Shown here: positions 17,228 through 25,345 of the stretch, in pieces
Position numbering within the stretch: the first letter of the stretch is position 1
Layout of the letters: every line of letters starts with the position of its first letter
Assembly: GCF_029813775.1 (NCBI RefSeq)
Contig: NZ_JARVKW010000017.1
Coordinates: 83,139-147,138, forward strand
Source: Streptomyces sp. DH24
Lineage (GTDB): Bacteria > Actinomycetota > Actinomycetes > Streptomycetales > Streptomycetaceae
Length of the DNA stretch: 64,000 nucleotides
Reading direction: 5' to 3'
The notes under the pieces: generated by a model
The model's input: only the letters and a program-made list of their open reading frames with translations
What the model was told of the DNA's origin: nothing
The model's database searches: none
Program-made: the position numbers and the translations under genes

Positions 17228-18841
17228 TCAGCGGGCCGTGACCGGCGGCGCGTGGGCGGGCGCCTCGGCCTCGCGCGGTCCCGGCAGGCCCACCGCCTGG
17301 GCGTCGCAGTGCATCAGCCGCGGCAGCCGCAGTGCCATCACCGCGCCCAGCAGCAACAGCCCCGCGCTCACCAGCAGCGTCACGTGCAGCCCGTGCACGA
17401 AGGCGTCCCGCGCCGCCACCCGCAGGGCACCGCCGACGGGCCCGCCGAGCTGCGCGGCGACCTCGTAGGCCTCCCCCAGCGAGTGCGACGCGGCGGCCGA
17501 CGCCGACGACGGCACCCCGGGCACGGACGTGAGCCCGGGCGCGTAGGCCGCGTTCATCACGCTGCCGAGCAGGGCGATGCCGATTCCGGCGCCGAGCTGG
17601 TAGGACGTCTCGCCGATGGCCGCGGCCCCGCCCGCCTGCTCCGGCGGCGCCTCGCTCAGCATCGACTCGTAGGCACCGAACAGGGTGGTCTCCAGGCCGA
17701 AGCCGAGCAGGACGAAGCCGGACAGCAGCAGCGCGCAGTTGTCCGCGGTACCCATGGCCGTCAGCAGCACCACCGCGCCCGCCGTCAGGCAGAACCCGAA
17801 GCACACCATGCGGCGCGGCCCGAACCGGCGCAGCATCCGCGCGCCCGCAAGACCGGCCGCCATCGCCGCGAAGGTCAGCGGCACCAGCCGCAGGCCCGTC
17901 TCCAGCGGGGACAGGCCCAGCACCAGTTGCAGATACTGCGCGGCGATCAGCTCGAGACCGACCAGCGCGAGCATCGCCAGCACGATGCAGCCGACGGACG
18001 TGCTGAACGCGGGCCGTCCGAACATGCGCAGGTCCACCAGGGGCTGCGGGCGTCGCCGCTGCCGCCGTACGAAGAGGACCAGCAGGGCCGCGCCCGCCAC
18101 CAGCGGCAGCACGGTCAACACGCTGCCGGGCGGCTCGCCGCCGCCGAGCCGTTTCACGCCCAGCACCACGCCGAACAGCCCGGCCGCCGCCATCAGCGCG
18201 CCGACCACGTCCCAGGGGCCCGCGCCGTCGCCCTTCGACTCGGGCAGCAGCAGCCGGCCCACCGGCAGGCTGACCAGCATCAGCGGGATGTTGACGAAGA
18301 AGACCGAGCCCCACCAGAAGTGCTCCAGCAGGAAGCCGCCGAGCAGCGGTCCGACCGCGGCGCCCACCGCGGCGACGGCGCTCCAGATGCCGATGGCCAG
18401 GGCCCTCTCCCGCCGGTCGGGGAAGACCTGCCGCAGGATCGACAGCGTGGCGGGCATGATCATGGCGCCGCCGACGCCGAGCAGCGCCCGTGCCGCGATG
18501 AGCACCTGGGCGCTGTCCGCGACGGCCGCCATGCCGGAGGCGACGCCGAACAGGGCGTAGCCGAGGAGCAGGACGCGTCTGCGGCCGACGCGGTCGCCGA
18601 GCGTGCCGAAGAGGATCAGCAGCGACGCGCAGACGAGCGGGTAGGCGTCGACGATCCAGAGCAGCTCCATCGCGCCGGGCCTGAGGTCCTCCGTGACGGC
18701 GGGGACGGCGACGTGCAGCACGGTCGCGTCGACGGCGACCAGCAGCAGGCTGACGCAGAGGACGACGAGGACCACCCAGCGGTTGGCACCGGCCCCGGCC
18801 GCCCGACGGCGCAGCGCGGCGGCCGTGGTCGTCCCGGACAT
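17228..18841 (-). CDS. MFS transporter, DHA2 (14-TMS) family drug exporter
   Basis: A 537-residue integral membrane protein with about 14 hydrophobic segments, the DHA2 layout. Motif A is seen as GTLGDRVGRRRVLL after TM2. The TM1 region has LLVAVDATVLHVAVPAV and the TM5 region (motif C type) has GIWSAVAAVGAAVGPLLGG. Such proteins use the proton gradient to export drugs or metabolites; the substrate is not readable. ATG at 18841 follows GGGAGG by about eight bases. The upstream region (18842-19518) is long, and no divergent TetR gene is present. Confidence 0.85.
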   Translation of the reverse strand: MSGTTTAAALRRRAAGAGANRWVVLVVLCVSLLLVAVDATVLHVAVPAVTEDLRPGAMELLWIVDAYPLVCASLLILFGTLGDRVGRRRVLLLGYALFGVASGMAAVADSAQVLIAARALLGVGGAMIMPATLSILRQVFPDRRERALAIGIWSAVAAVGAAVGPLLGGFLLEHFWWGSVFFVNIPLMLVSLPVGRLLLPESKGDGAGPWDVVGALMAAAGLFGVVLGVKRLGGGEPPGSVLTVLPLVAGAALLVLFVRRQRRRPQPLVDLRMFGRPAFSTSVGCIVLAMLALVGLELIAAQYLQLVLGLSPLETGLRLVPLTFAAMAAGLAGARMLRRFGPRRMVCFGFCLTAGAVVLLTAMGTADNCALLLSGFVLLGFGLETTLFGAYESMLSEAPPEQAGGAAAIGETSYQLGAGIGIALLGSVMNAAYAPGLTSVPGVPSSASAAASHSLGEAYEVAAQLGGPVGGALRVAARDAFVHGLHVTLLVSAGLLLLGAVMALRLPRLMHCDAQAVGLPGPREAEAPAHAPPVTAR

Positions 18842-19518
18842 GTACGTACCTCCCAGAAGCTCCCTCGCGGTCGGCGGGCTCACGGGGTGGGGACTCCCGT
18901 GACTCGGCCGGGGAGGAGCGGTGGTCCCCGGCCCGCGCATCGAAGCGAGTGACACGTCAGGGTACGCGAGTTCGTCCGGGTGCCGAGTGGCGGACCTCTC
19001 ACAGCCCGCGCCCAGGAGTGTGGCGTACGCCACTCCCACTCCCCGCCCGCGCGGACGCCGGACCCACAGGAGCATTCACCAAAATGCGTGGTAAAAGCAG
19101 GCAAATTGGGCGCAGTGAATTCCGGCCTCGCCGACCGGGCCCGCCTCGCGAGGCATCGTCGCTGGCCAGAGGCGTGCGTGCACGCGTACAGGGGCCCGGG
19201 GGCCCGCATTTCGCGGGTTGTATCGTGCGGTTGAACGGTTGAATAGGCGGCGCCCTTCCCCCCTCTTCCGGCCGTTAATCACCACGGCTTGCGCGTGTTC
19301 GCGTGCCAGGACTTCCAGGTGGCGGGGCGGTAAATCGCCGAGGAACACCGATCCACCGCGAAATGAAGTTCAGGGCCTTTGATCCCGGATTTCGGCGGCA
19401 AAGGAACCATTTGGCACACGGGAGAAGGTGCTGTTTGAGGCGAAGACCACATCACATAGGCATTACAAACCCTTCCGTCTGGCCAATCCGCCTACCGGGG
19501 CCATGTAGCGTCGATTGG
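18842..19518. other. Gene-free region between MFS and PAP2 genes
   Basis: There are 677 bases without a supported gene. Short open frames on both strands lack ribosome binding sites and family features. The part from about 19240 to 19500 has lower GC than the surrounding genes. It ends in the promoter of the PAP2 gene (TAGCGT at 19506-19511). I checked for a riboswitch-like leader and saw none I could name. Confidence 0.5.
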
Positions 19519-20553
19519 GTGCGTACCAAAACGAGCCCCACCCGTCTGGACCGGGTGTTCGCCAGGCTGGACCGTGAGCCGCAACGGCCGGCCCACATCG
19601 ACGTGCCGCGCATGAGCCGGCACCGGGTCGTGCTGCTGGCGGGGACCCTGGCCGTGTACGTGGCGATCGTGTGGGCCGTCGTCATCACCTCGTGGCTCGT
19701 CCGCCTCGACTGGCAGGTCATGTTCTTCCGGCCGTACCAGCAGTGGCAGGAGCTCCACGCCTTCGTCGACTACTACGTCGTCCTCGGCCAGCGCGGTCCC
19801 ACCGCCGTGATGATCGCGGCCTGGCTGGGCTGGCGTTCCTGGCGGCAGCACACGCTGCGCCCGCTGCTCGCCCTCGGCGTCTCGCTGCTCCTGCTCAACG
19901 TCACCGTCGGCGCCGCGAAGTACGGCATGGGACGGCTCGGACCCCACTACGCGACCGAGGTCGGCTCCAACGAGATGTGGCTGGGCGGCGACATCTTCCC
20001 CAGCGGCCACACCGCCAACGCCGTCGTGACCTGGGGCATCCTGGCCTACCTGGCCTCCACCCCGTGGGCCCGGCGCTGGCTGTCCGCGCTGTCCGCGGTG
20101 ACCTCGCTCGGCGTCGGCATGGCCACCGTCTACCTCGGTACGCACTGGCTGAGTGACGTGCTGCTGGGCTGGGTCGCCGGCCTGCTGATCCTGCTGGCGC
20201 TGCCCTGGTTCGAGCCGCTGATCGCCCGCGCCGAGGCCCGCATCCTGGAGCTGCGCGACCGCTGGTTCGCCCGCCTGCGCCGTACGGCACCGGCCTCCGC
20301 CCCGGCCGGCGTGCCGGTCGCGGTCACGTCGTGCCCCACGTCCGCCGAGGAGGAGGCGCCGGCGTGCGAGCCGGTCCCCGCGGGCCGCTCGGCGCGGACG
20401 CCGGTCTATCTGGCCCCCGGTCCGCACACCACCCGCTCCGAGCGCACCCCGGTCACCCCGGCGGGCAGCAGGCGCCCCCACCCGCACGCCACGCACCCGG
20501 ACCGCGCCACGCGCGGCTCGGGGCCCCCGGCGCGCCCCGTGACGGGCGGCTGA
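19519..20553 (+). CDS. PAP2-family membrane phosphatase
   Basis: A 344-residue protein with about six membrane segments. The PAP2 phosphatase motifs are in order: KYGMGRLGP (K-x6-RP-like), FPSGHTAN (PSGH), and YLGTHWLSDVLLG (S/T-x-H-x3-D). Such enzymes dephosphorylate lipid phosphates, for example phosphatidic acid or undecaprenyl pyrophosphate, on the outer membrane face. A Pro/Thr/Arg-rich cytoplasmic tail of about 90 residues follows. GTG at 19519 is chosen because TAGCGT lies seven bases upstream (leaderless) and because the sequence VRTKTSPTRLDRVFARLD fits PAP2 N-termini I know from the genus; the frame is open further upstream. Confidence 0.85.
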   Translation: MRTKTSPTRLDRVFARLDREPQRPAHIDVPRMSRHRVVLLAGTLAVYVAIVWAVVITSWLVRLDWQVMFFRPYQQWQELHAFVDYYVVLGQRGPTAVMIAAWLGWRSWRQHTLRPLLALGVSLLLLNVTVGAAKYGMGRLGPHYATEVGSNEMWLGGDIFPSGHTANAVVTWGILAYLASTPWARRWLSALSAVTSLGVGMATVYLGTHWLSDVLLGWVAGLLILLALPWFEPLIARAEARILELRDRWFARLRRTAPASAPAGVPVAVTSCPTSAEEEAPACEPVPAGRSARTPVYLAPGPHTTRSERTPVTPAGSRRPHPHATHPDRATRGSGPPARPVTGG

Positions 20554-20600
20554 CCACCGGCAGGTCCGCGGGGCCGGTACGCACCCTCCCCGCACGACGA

Positions 20601-20632
20601 CGGCCCCGGCTCCCTCTCGGGAACCGGGGCCG
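20601..20632. terminator. Bidirectional hairpin terminator
   Basis: The stem CGGCCCCGG/CCGGGGCCG, with further CTCCC/GGGA pairing inside, lies between the convergent PAP2 and I78-type genes. Confidence 0.7.
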
Positions 20633-20652
20633 CGGTGGTTGTCGCAGGTCGC

Positions 20653-20868
20653 TCAGCCTTTCCAGGCCCGCGCCACCAGACCGTCCTTGACCTCGAAGTT
20701 CAGCCGGCCCACGCGGTACTCCATGGTGATGATCGCGCCCGGTGGCAGCGCCCGCACCGTCGACCAGCCGCGCTCGCGCGCGAGGGCTTCGGCCCGTTCG
20801 GACGCGAGGCCGACATAGGCGTCCGGACTGTCCTGCGGTTCGGCGGGTGGAGTCGGAATCGGTGCCAT
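20653..20868 (-). CDS. I78-family peptidase inhibitor-like small protein
   Basis: A 71-residue protein matching the I78 inhibitor pattern: a Leu/Ala-rich helix (GLASERAEALARERGW), VRALPPGAIITMEYRVGRLN and a C-terminal VKDGLVARAWKG. Known family members are small subtilisin/chymotrypsin-type inhibitors. There is no signal peptide, so it should be cytoplasmic, and the Cys pair of secreted members is absent. Protease inhibition is inferred from family only. TAGCGT lies six bases before the ATG (20875-20880), predicting a leaderless mRNA. Confidence 0.7.
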   Translation of the reverse strand: MAPIPTPPAEPQDSPDAYVGLASERAEALARERGWSTVRALPPGAIITMEYRVGRLNFEVKDGLVARAWKG

Positions 20869-21305
20869 GCCGTCACGCTATGCCCTGACCGGCGAGCGGG
20901 GAAGTCCGGGCCGGGAACGTTCGCCGGGGCGTGCCTCCCCCGTCACGCTTCTGTCACAGGACGACGACAGCCGCCCGGCGCGAACTCGCTCACACGGACG
21001 AGCGGTTCCGTAGGCCTTCCGCAGGTATTCGAACGTAATTCCCGCGTGTCCTGCCGCCGGTTGGAATAGCCGGGCGGAAAGGTGCCGTGAGAAGTTCCCC
21101 GGGCTCCTTTTCATTCCGGCGTCCGAGCTGTCCGAGCCGTGCGGGGTGTCCCGAGCGGCACGGGAATTGGCCGGATTCCGGGAACGTGTCGGTACGGCCC
21201 CTGGAGCAATGCGTGGGGACGCGCGCATGATGGCGTGAGCCCGGGGCACGCGTGGCCCGGGCATCGGCGGGCCCGGAACGCGATGAGCGAAGGGGCGAGC
21301 GAGCG
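20869..21305. other. Gene-free region upstream of ctaD
   Basis: This stretch holds the divergent leaderless promoter of the I78-type gene at its left end and the ctaD leader on the right. No supported gene or named RNA element was found. Confidence 0.5.
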
Positions 21306-22997
21306 ATGGCGACGCAGACCGTGGAACCGGCGGCACGACCCGGCCGGACACCGCGCGGGAACAGGTACGGCCGGGTGGTCGTGGACTGGCTGACCACCAC
21401 CGACCACAAGAAGATCGGGCACCTCTACCTGATCACGTCGTTCGCGTTCTTCCTGATCGGTGGCGTCATGGCGCTGCTGATGCGGGCCGAACTCGCCCGG
21501 CCCGGACTGCAGATCATGGACAACCAGCAGTTCAACCAGCTGTTCACGCTGCACGGCACGATCATGCTGCTGCTGTTCGCGACACCGAGCTTCGCGGGCT
21601 TCGCGAACGAGCTGATGCCGCTCCAGATCGGGGCGCCCGACGTGGCCTTCCCCCGGCTGAACATGCTGTCGTACTGGCTGTTCCTGTTCGGCGGGCTGAT
21701 CGTGCTCGGCTCACTGCTGGTGCCGACCGGTCCGGCCGCCTTCGGATGGTTCGCCTACGCGCCGCTCAACAGCATGGAGCGCTCGCCGGGCGTCGGACCC
21801 GACCTGTGGATCATGGGCCTGGCGCTGGCCGGGTTCGGCACGATCCTCGGCGCGGTCAACTTCGTCACGACCATCATCGGGATGCGCGCCCCCGGCATGA
21901 CGATGTTCCGGATGCCGATCTTCACCTGGAACACGCTGTTCACGTCGATCCTGATCCTGATGGCGTTCCCGGTGCTCGCGGCGGCGCTGCTGTGCCTGGA
22001 GGCCGACCGGCGGTTCGGCAGCCATGTCTTCGACGCGGCCAACGGCGGGGCGCTGCTGTGGCAGCACCTGTTCTGGTTCTTCGGCCATCCCGAGGTGTAC
22101 ATCATCGCGCTGCCGTTCTTCGGCATCATCACGGAGATCATCCCGGTGTTCAGCCGGAAGCCGATCTTCGGCTATCTGATGCTGGTCGGCGCGACGATGG
22201 CCATCACCGGTCTGTCGATGGTCGTGTGGGCGCACCACATGTTCGCCACGGGCGCGGTGCTGCTGCCGTTCTTCTCCTTCATGAGTTTCCTGATCGCGGT
22301 GCCGACGGGCGTGAAGTTCTTCAACTGGACCGGCACCATGATGAAGGGCTCGCTGTCCTTCGAGACGCCGATGCTGTGGGCGGCCGGCTTCCTGGTGTCG
22401 TTCCTGTTCGGCGGGCTGACCGGGGTGATCCTCGCGTCGCCGCCGCTGGACTTCCACGTCACGGACACGTACTTCGTGGTCGCGCACTTCCACTACGTCG
22501 TCTTCGGCACCGTCGTCTTCGCGACCTTCGCCGGCTTCTACTTCTGGTGGCCGAAGTTCACCGGCAAGATGCTGGACGAACGGCTCGGCAAGATCCAGTT
22601 CTGGACGCTGTTCACCGGCTTCCACACCACGTTCCTGGTGCAGCACTGGCTGGGCGCGGAGGGCATGCCGCGTCGCTATGTCGACTACCTCGCGGCGGAC
22701 GGCTTCACCGCGCTCAACATGGTCTCGACGATCGGCTCGTTCCTTCTCGGCATGTCGACACTGCCGTTCCTCTACAACGTCTGGAAGACCGCCAGGTACG
22801 GCAGGAAAGTCGACACGGACGACCCGTGGGGCTACGGACGCTCCCTGGAGTGGGCGACGTCCTGCCCGCCGCCCCGGCACAACTTCACGACCCTCCCCCG
22901 GATCCGCTCGGAGTCCCCGGCGTTCGACATGAACCACCCGCAGTACGCGGCGGAGATCCCGCAGCCCGAGCCGAAGCGGCATCAGGCCGGCCAGTGA
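21306..22997 (+). CDS. ctaD: Cytochrome c oxidase subunit I (orphan copy)
   Basis: A 563-residue, 12-helix subunit of the aa3-type terminal oxidase, which reduces O2 to water. Haem/Cu ligands are visible: His in TLHGTIMLLLF, the Cu-B His and cross-linked Tyr in FFGHPEVYIIALP, the His pair in VWAHHMFATG, and HFHYV with two haem His ligands. No ctaC, ctaE or ctaF gene, nor any bc1 gene, is adjacent; those normally surround the main Streptomyces ctaD. It is therefore probably a second copy. GAAGGGG lies about ten bases before the ATG at 21306. Confidence 0.9.
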   Translation: MATQTVEPAARPGRTPRGNRYGRVVVDWLTTTDHKKIGHLYLITSFAFFLIGGVMALLMRAELARPGLQIMDNQQFNQLFTLHGTIMLLLFATPSFAGFANELMPLQIGAPDVAFPRLNMLSYWLFLFGGLIVLGSLLVPTGPAAFGWFAYAPLNSMERSPGVGPDLWIMGLALAGFGTILGAVNFVTTIIGMRAPGMTMFRMPIFTWNTLFTSILILMAFPVLAAALLCLEADRRFGSHVFDAANGGALLWQHLFWFFGHPEVYIIALPFFGIITEIIPVFSRKPIFGYLMLVGATMAITGLSMVVWAHHMFATGAVLLPFFSFMSFLIAVPTGVKFFNWTGTMMKGSLSFETPMLWAAGFLVSFLFGGLTGVILASPPLDFHVTDTYFVVAHFHYVVFGTVVFATFAGFYFWWPKFTGKMLDERLGKIQFWTLFTGFHTTFLVQHWLGAEGMPRRYVDYLAADGFTALNMVSTIGSFLLGMSTLPFLYNVWKTARYGRKVDTDDPWGYGRSLEWATSCPPPRHNFTTLPRIRSESPAFDMNHPQYAAEIPQPEPKRHQAGQ

Positions 22998-23012
22998 CCG
23001 CCCCCGATCACC

Positions 23013-23045
23013 GTGAACCACCCGCCGGGCCGACGGGTGGTTCAC
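23013..23045. terminator. Bidirectional hairpin terminator
   Basis: A perfect 12-base stem GTGAACCACCCG/CGGGTGGTTCAC with a nine-base loop lies between the convergent ctaD and Rpf-like genes. Confidence 0.8.
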
Positions 23046-23081
23046 GCGGCCCGTCCGAACCGCGGGCCGGGGCCGTCGTGT

Positions 23082-23705
23082 TCAGTGGCGCGGCGCGGGA
23101 GACGGTTCGCCGGACAGCGGCGGGCCGAACACCGCCGGACCCCGGTTCGCGTCCTGGGCGCGGGCCGAGCCCTTCGGGATGACCAGCAGGGTGCCGACGC
23201 GCAGCAGGTCCGGACGGGGCCCGACGGTCTCGCGGTTGGCGTCGTACATGCCGCGCCAGCCGCCCTTGACGCCGTACTTGCGGGCGATCGAGGAGAGCGT
23301 GTCGCCGGGCTTCACGGTGTGCATGCGGCCCTTGAGCCCGTACCGCTTCGAGCAGACCGGCCAGGCGCCCCAGCCCTGCACGGCCAACACCTCCTGGGCC
23401 ACCGCGATCTGCTCGGCGCGGGTGGCGAGGTCGGCGCGCGGGGCGTAGTCCAGGCCGCCGAACTCCCGCCAGGTGGGCTGCCAGAACTGCAGTCCGCCGT
23501 AGAAGCCGTTGCCGGTGTTGGCGTCCCAGCGCCCGTCGCTCTCGCAGTCGGCGACGCAGTCCCAGGGCCACTTGTCCTTCGGGCAGTGGCGCGGCGCGTT
23601 CGCCGCGGGCGGGGTCTCGGAGGGTGCGGCCGCGTGCGCGGCGCCGGGGGCGAGGGCGGCGAGCAGGGCCGCGGCCAGGGCGAGCGTGATCGGCTTGGCG
23701 TGCAT
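23082..23705 (-). CDS. Resuscitation-promoting factor-like lysozyme domain with LysM
   Basis: A 207-residue secreted muralytic protein. The signal peptide (about residues 1-25, ending AAHA) is followed by the Rpf transglycosylase domain. That domain has WDCVADCESDGRWDANTGNG (catalytic Glu in CES) and FYGGLQFWQPTWREFGG, with paired Cys. A LysM peptidoglycan-binding domain (HTVKPGDTLSSIARKYGV) comes next, then a short tail. It should cleave peptidoglycan during spore germination or growth. ATG at 23705 is chosen because TAGCGT lies six bases upstream (leaderless); GTG at 23711 is open but would fall within that spacer. I see no c-di-AMP riboswitch leader. Confidence 0.85.
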   Translation of the reverse strand: MHAKPITLALAAALLAALAPGAAHAAAPSETPPAANAPRHCPKDKWPWDCVADCESDGRWDANTGNGFYGGLQFWQPTWREFGGLDYAPRADLATRAEQIAVAQEVLAVQGWGAWPVCSKRYGLKGRMHTVKPGDTLSSIARKYGVKGGWRGMYDANRETVGPRPDLLRVGTLLVIPKGSARAQDANRGPAVFGPPLSGEPSPAPRH

Positions 23706-23965
23706 CGCCACACGCTAGGCGGCCACCGGCGTACGGCCCTCCAGGCTCGTCCGGTGCGGCACGGCGGCCCACCCGGTCGGCGGACGGGATGATTCCGCAC
23801 CGGCCCGGTGCGCGCCGCGCCGTGTGCGGTCCGTATCCGTTCGCCGCGATGCGTGACTCCCCCCACGGCTCGCCCGTTGTCTTCTTCATGAGCCGGGGAC
23901 CCACCCGGACCACGAGCCGGGAGCCACCCGGCCTCGTCACGTACCGCATCCCGAGGGAGCCACCC

Positions 23966-24766
23966 GTGCCGCGCATGCTCGACGTCAGCGACGAGGTACG
24001 CGCCGAGATCGGCGACGAAGAAGCCGACCGGCTGCTCGCCGGAGATACCGCCCCGGGCAGTTACGACTGCACCTCCTGCCGCACTCCGGGCGACTCGGAG
24101 CAGGAGCGCACCAGCACCGTCCTGTTCATCGGGGACGAGACCGCCGTCCTCGCCTTCGCCCACGCCACCTGCCTGCCCTCGCAGGTCGTCCAGGTCACCG
24201 AGGAGCAGCTCCAGGGGGCCGTGAAGTCCATCACCGGCGACAGCGCCGGCGCGCCCGCCACCCAGCAGGACATGCCCGAACAGGCCACGCCCGAGCAGGC
24301 CGTCCTCGGGGTGACCAGCGGACTGGTGCTGATCGCCGGGGAGTTGCACCCGGCGCTGGTGGTCGAGCCGACCACGCCGATCGTGCGGCCCGGCACCACG
24401 GGCAGCGGCGACGACTTCCTGCCGCTGCTCATCGAGCAGGGCTTCATGCCGGTGACCGAGCTGTCGGCGGTGCCGCCGGTGCTGCACGGCTGGTCGGTGC
24501 TGCTCGCCATGGGCCAGCTGCACGCGGTGCTCCAGCCGGGCCCGAACGGCGGCCAGCCGGTGGCCTGGTGGCAGGCGCACCAGCCGCTGCTGGTCACCGA
24601 CGGCTGGCGGGCGGCCGCCAACAAGCACCAGCAGGTGCTGATGTTCGCGGCGTCCGTCGGTTCCATCGGCCGCCAGCCGCGCGAGGACCTGCTGCGGGAC
24701 GCGCTGGACAAGGCCGCGGCGAACGGCAGGCTGGTCGCCGCGGCGCTGCCGCTGACGGGCACCTGA
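23966..24766 (+). CDS. Conserved Streptomyces protein of unknown function
   Basis: A 266-residue soluble protein without signal peptide or membrane segment. It contains a CTSCRTPG motif near residue 36 that could bind a metal together with HATCLP near residue 67. The C-terminal half is a mixed alpha/beta domain (LIAGELHPALVVEP, QGFMPVTEL). I recall it as conserved in the genus but know no function. The GTG at 23966 has GAGGGAG about seven bases upstream. It is followed after 86 bases by another unknown gene in the same direction. Confidence 0.7.
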   Translation: MPRMLDVSDEVRAEIGDEEADRLLAGDTAPGSYDCTSCRTPGDSEQERTSTVLFIGDETAVLAFAHATCLPSQVVQVTEEQLQGAVKSITGDSAGAPATQQDMPEQATPEQAVLGVTSGLVLIAGELHPALVVEPTTPIVRPGTTGSGDDFLPLLIEQGFMPVTELSAVPPVLHGWSVLLAMGQLHAVLQPGPNGGQPVAWWQAHQPLLVTDGWRAAANKHQQVLMFAASVGSIGRQPREDLLRDALDKAAANGRLVAAALPLTGT

Positions 24767-24852
24767 GCACGTCCCGTGTCCCCGGCGGTGGTTGACCTGC
24801 GAAAGCCGCCCCGGAGCCGCATCCCCTGGCGGGCGGGGTCGTTTGGACATAC

Positions 24853-25272
24853 GTGCACACATACGACGTTCCCCGCCGCCAGTCCTATCAGCCGCTGCCT
24901 CCCGGGCGACCGGTTCGGGACTCCCAGGGCGGCCCATCGGCCACGCCGATCTACGACGCGCTCTACGCCGAGTACGTCAAGTCCTTCCGCACGCTGCCGG
25001 GCGACCGCAGCGGCGAGGAGGACCTGGGCTTCACCGCCTTCGGGAACAACCCGTACGGTACGGGCTCGCTCGGCGGCCTCGGCCAGGGGTCGCACGGCAG
25101 CTCGTACAGCGCCTACAGCGCCTACAGCGCCTACAGCGCGGGTGCGCACAGCGCACGCCACACCACGGGCCAGTTCACTCCGTGGCAGCGCGTCGGGCGG
25201 ATCGAGCGGCAGGCCTCCGGGACGCAGCACGTGCCGGCCGCCCTGCCGCCCGGTCCGCGCCGCGGCCTGTGA
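24853..25272 (+). CDS. Conserved hypothetical protein with Tyr-Ser-Ala repeats
   Basis: A 139-residue protein. The N-terminal part is hydrophilic (VPRRQSYQPLPPG), followed by a conserved-looking segment PIYDALYAEYVKSFRTLPGD and then four YSA repeats encoded by a perfect 9-bp tandem repeat (25104-25139). The C-terminus is basic and Pro-rich. There is no clear Shine-Dalgarno before the GTG. I recognise it as a family conserved among streptomycetes (possibly DUF6643) without known function. Confidence 0.6.
   Translation: MHTYDVPRRQSYQPLPPGRPVRDSQGGPSATPIYDALYAEYVKSFRTLPGDRSGEEDLGFTAFGNNPYGTGSLGGLGQGSHGSSYSAYSAYSAYSAGAHSARHTTGQFTPWQRVGRIERQASGTQHVPAALPPGPRRGL
25104..25139 (+). repeat. 9-bp tandem repeat (x4)
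   Basis: Four head-to-tail copies of TACAGCGCC, with one mismatch in the last base, encode four YSA units inside the hypothetical protein at 24853-25272. Confidence 0.9.
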
Positions 25273-25290
25273 CGCCCGGCACGGCACGGC

Positions 25291-25335
25291 ACGCCGGAAG
25301 GGGCGGCCCCTCGTGGGGGCCGCCCCTTCCGGCGT
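25291..25335. terminator. Strong bidirectional terminator
   Basis: A perfect 20-base stem (25291-25310 with 25316-25335) and a five-base loop lie between the convergent hypothetical gene and der. Confidence 0.85.
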
Positions 25336-25345
25336 GTTCAGCGGG

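Noticed and set aside
16382..18952. An 856-codon frame antisense to the acyl-CoA dehydrogenase and MFS genes
   Set aside because: It crosses two clearly real genes and their operator, and its composition (His/Gln/Arg/Gly) shows no folded domain.
18949..19242. Short frames in the MFS-PAP2 gap
   Set aside because: No ribosome binding site, overlapping alternatives on both strands and no family similarity.
19210..19518. Possible riboswitch leader upstream of PAP2
   Set aside because: No match to the c-di-AMP or other riboswitch cores I know, and the PAP2 promoter at 19506 predicts a leaderless mRNA.
21711..23045. A 444-codon frame antisense to ctaD
   Set aside because: ctaD is certain from its haem ligands; the antisense frame has no recognisable features and ends in the terminator.
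23706..23965. c-di-AMP (ydaO-type) riboswitch before the Rpf-like gene
   Set aside because: Common for rpfA in streptomycetes, but here the promoter sits directly at the start codon and leaves no leader.
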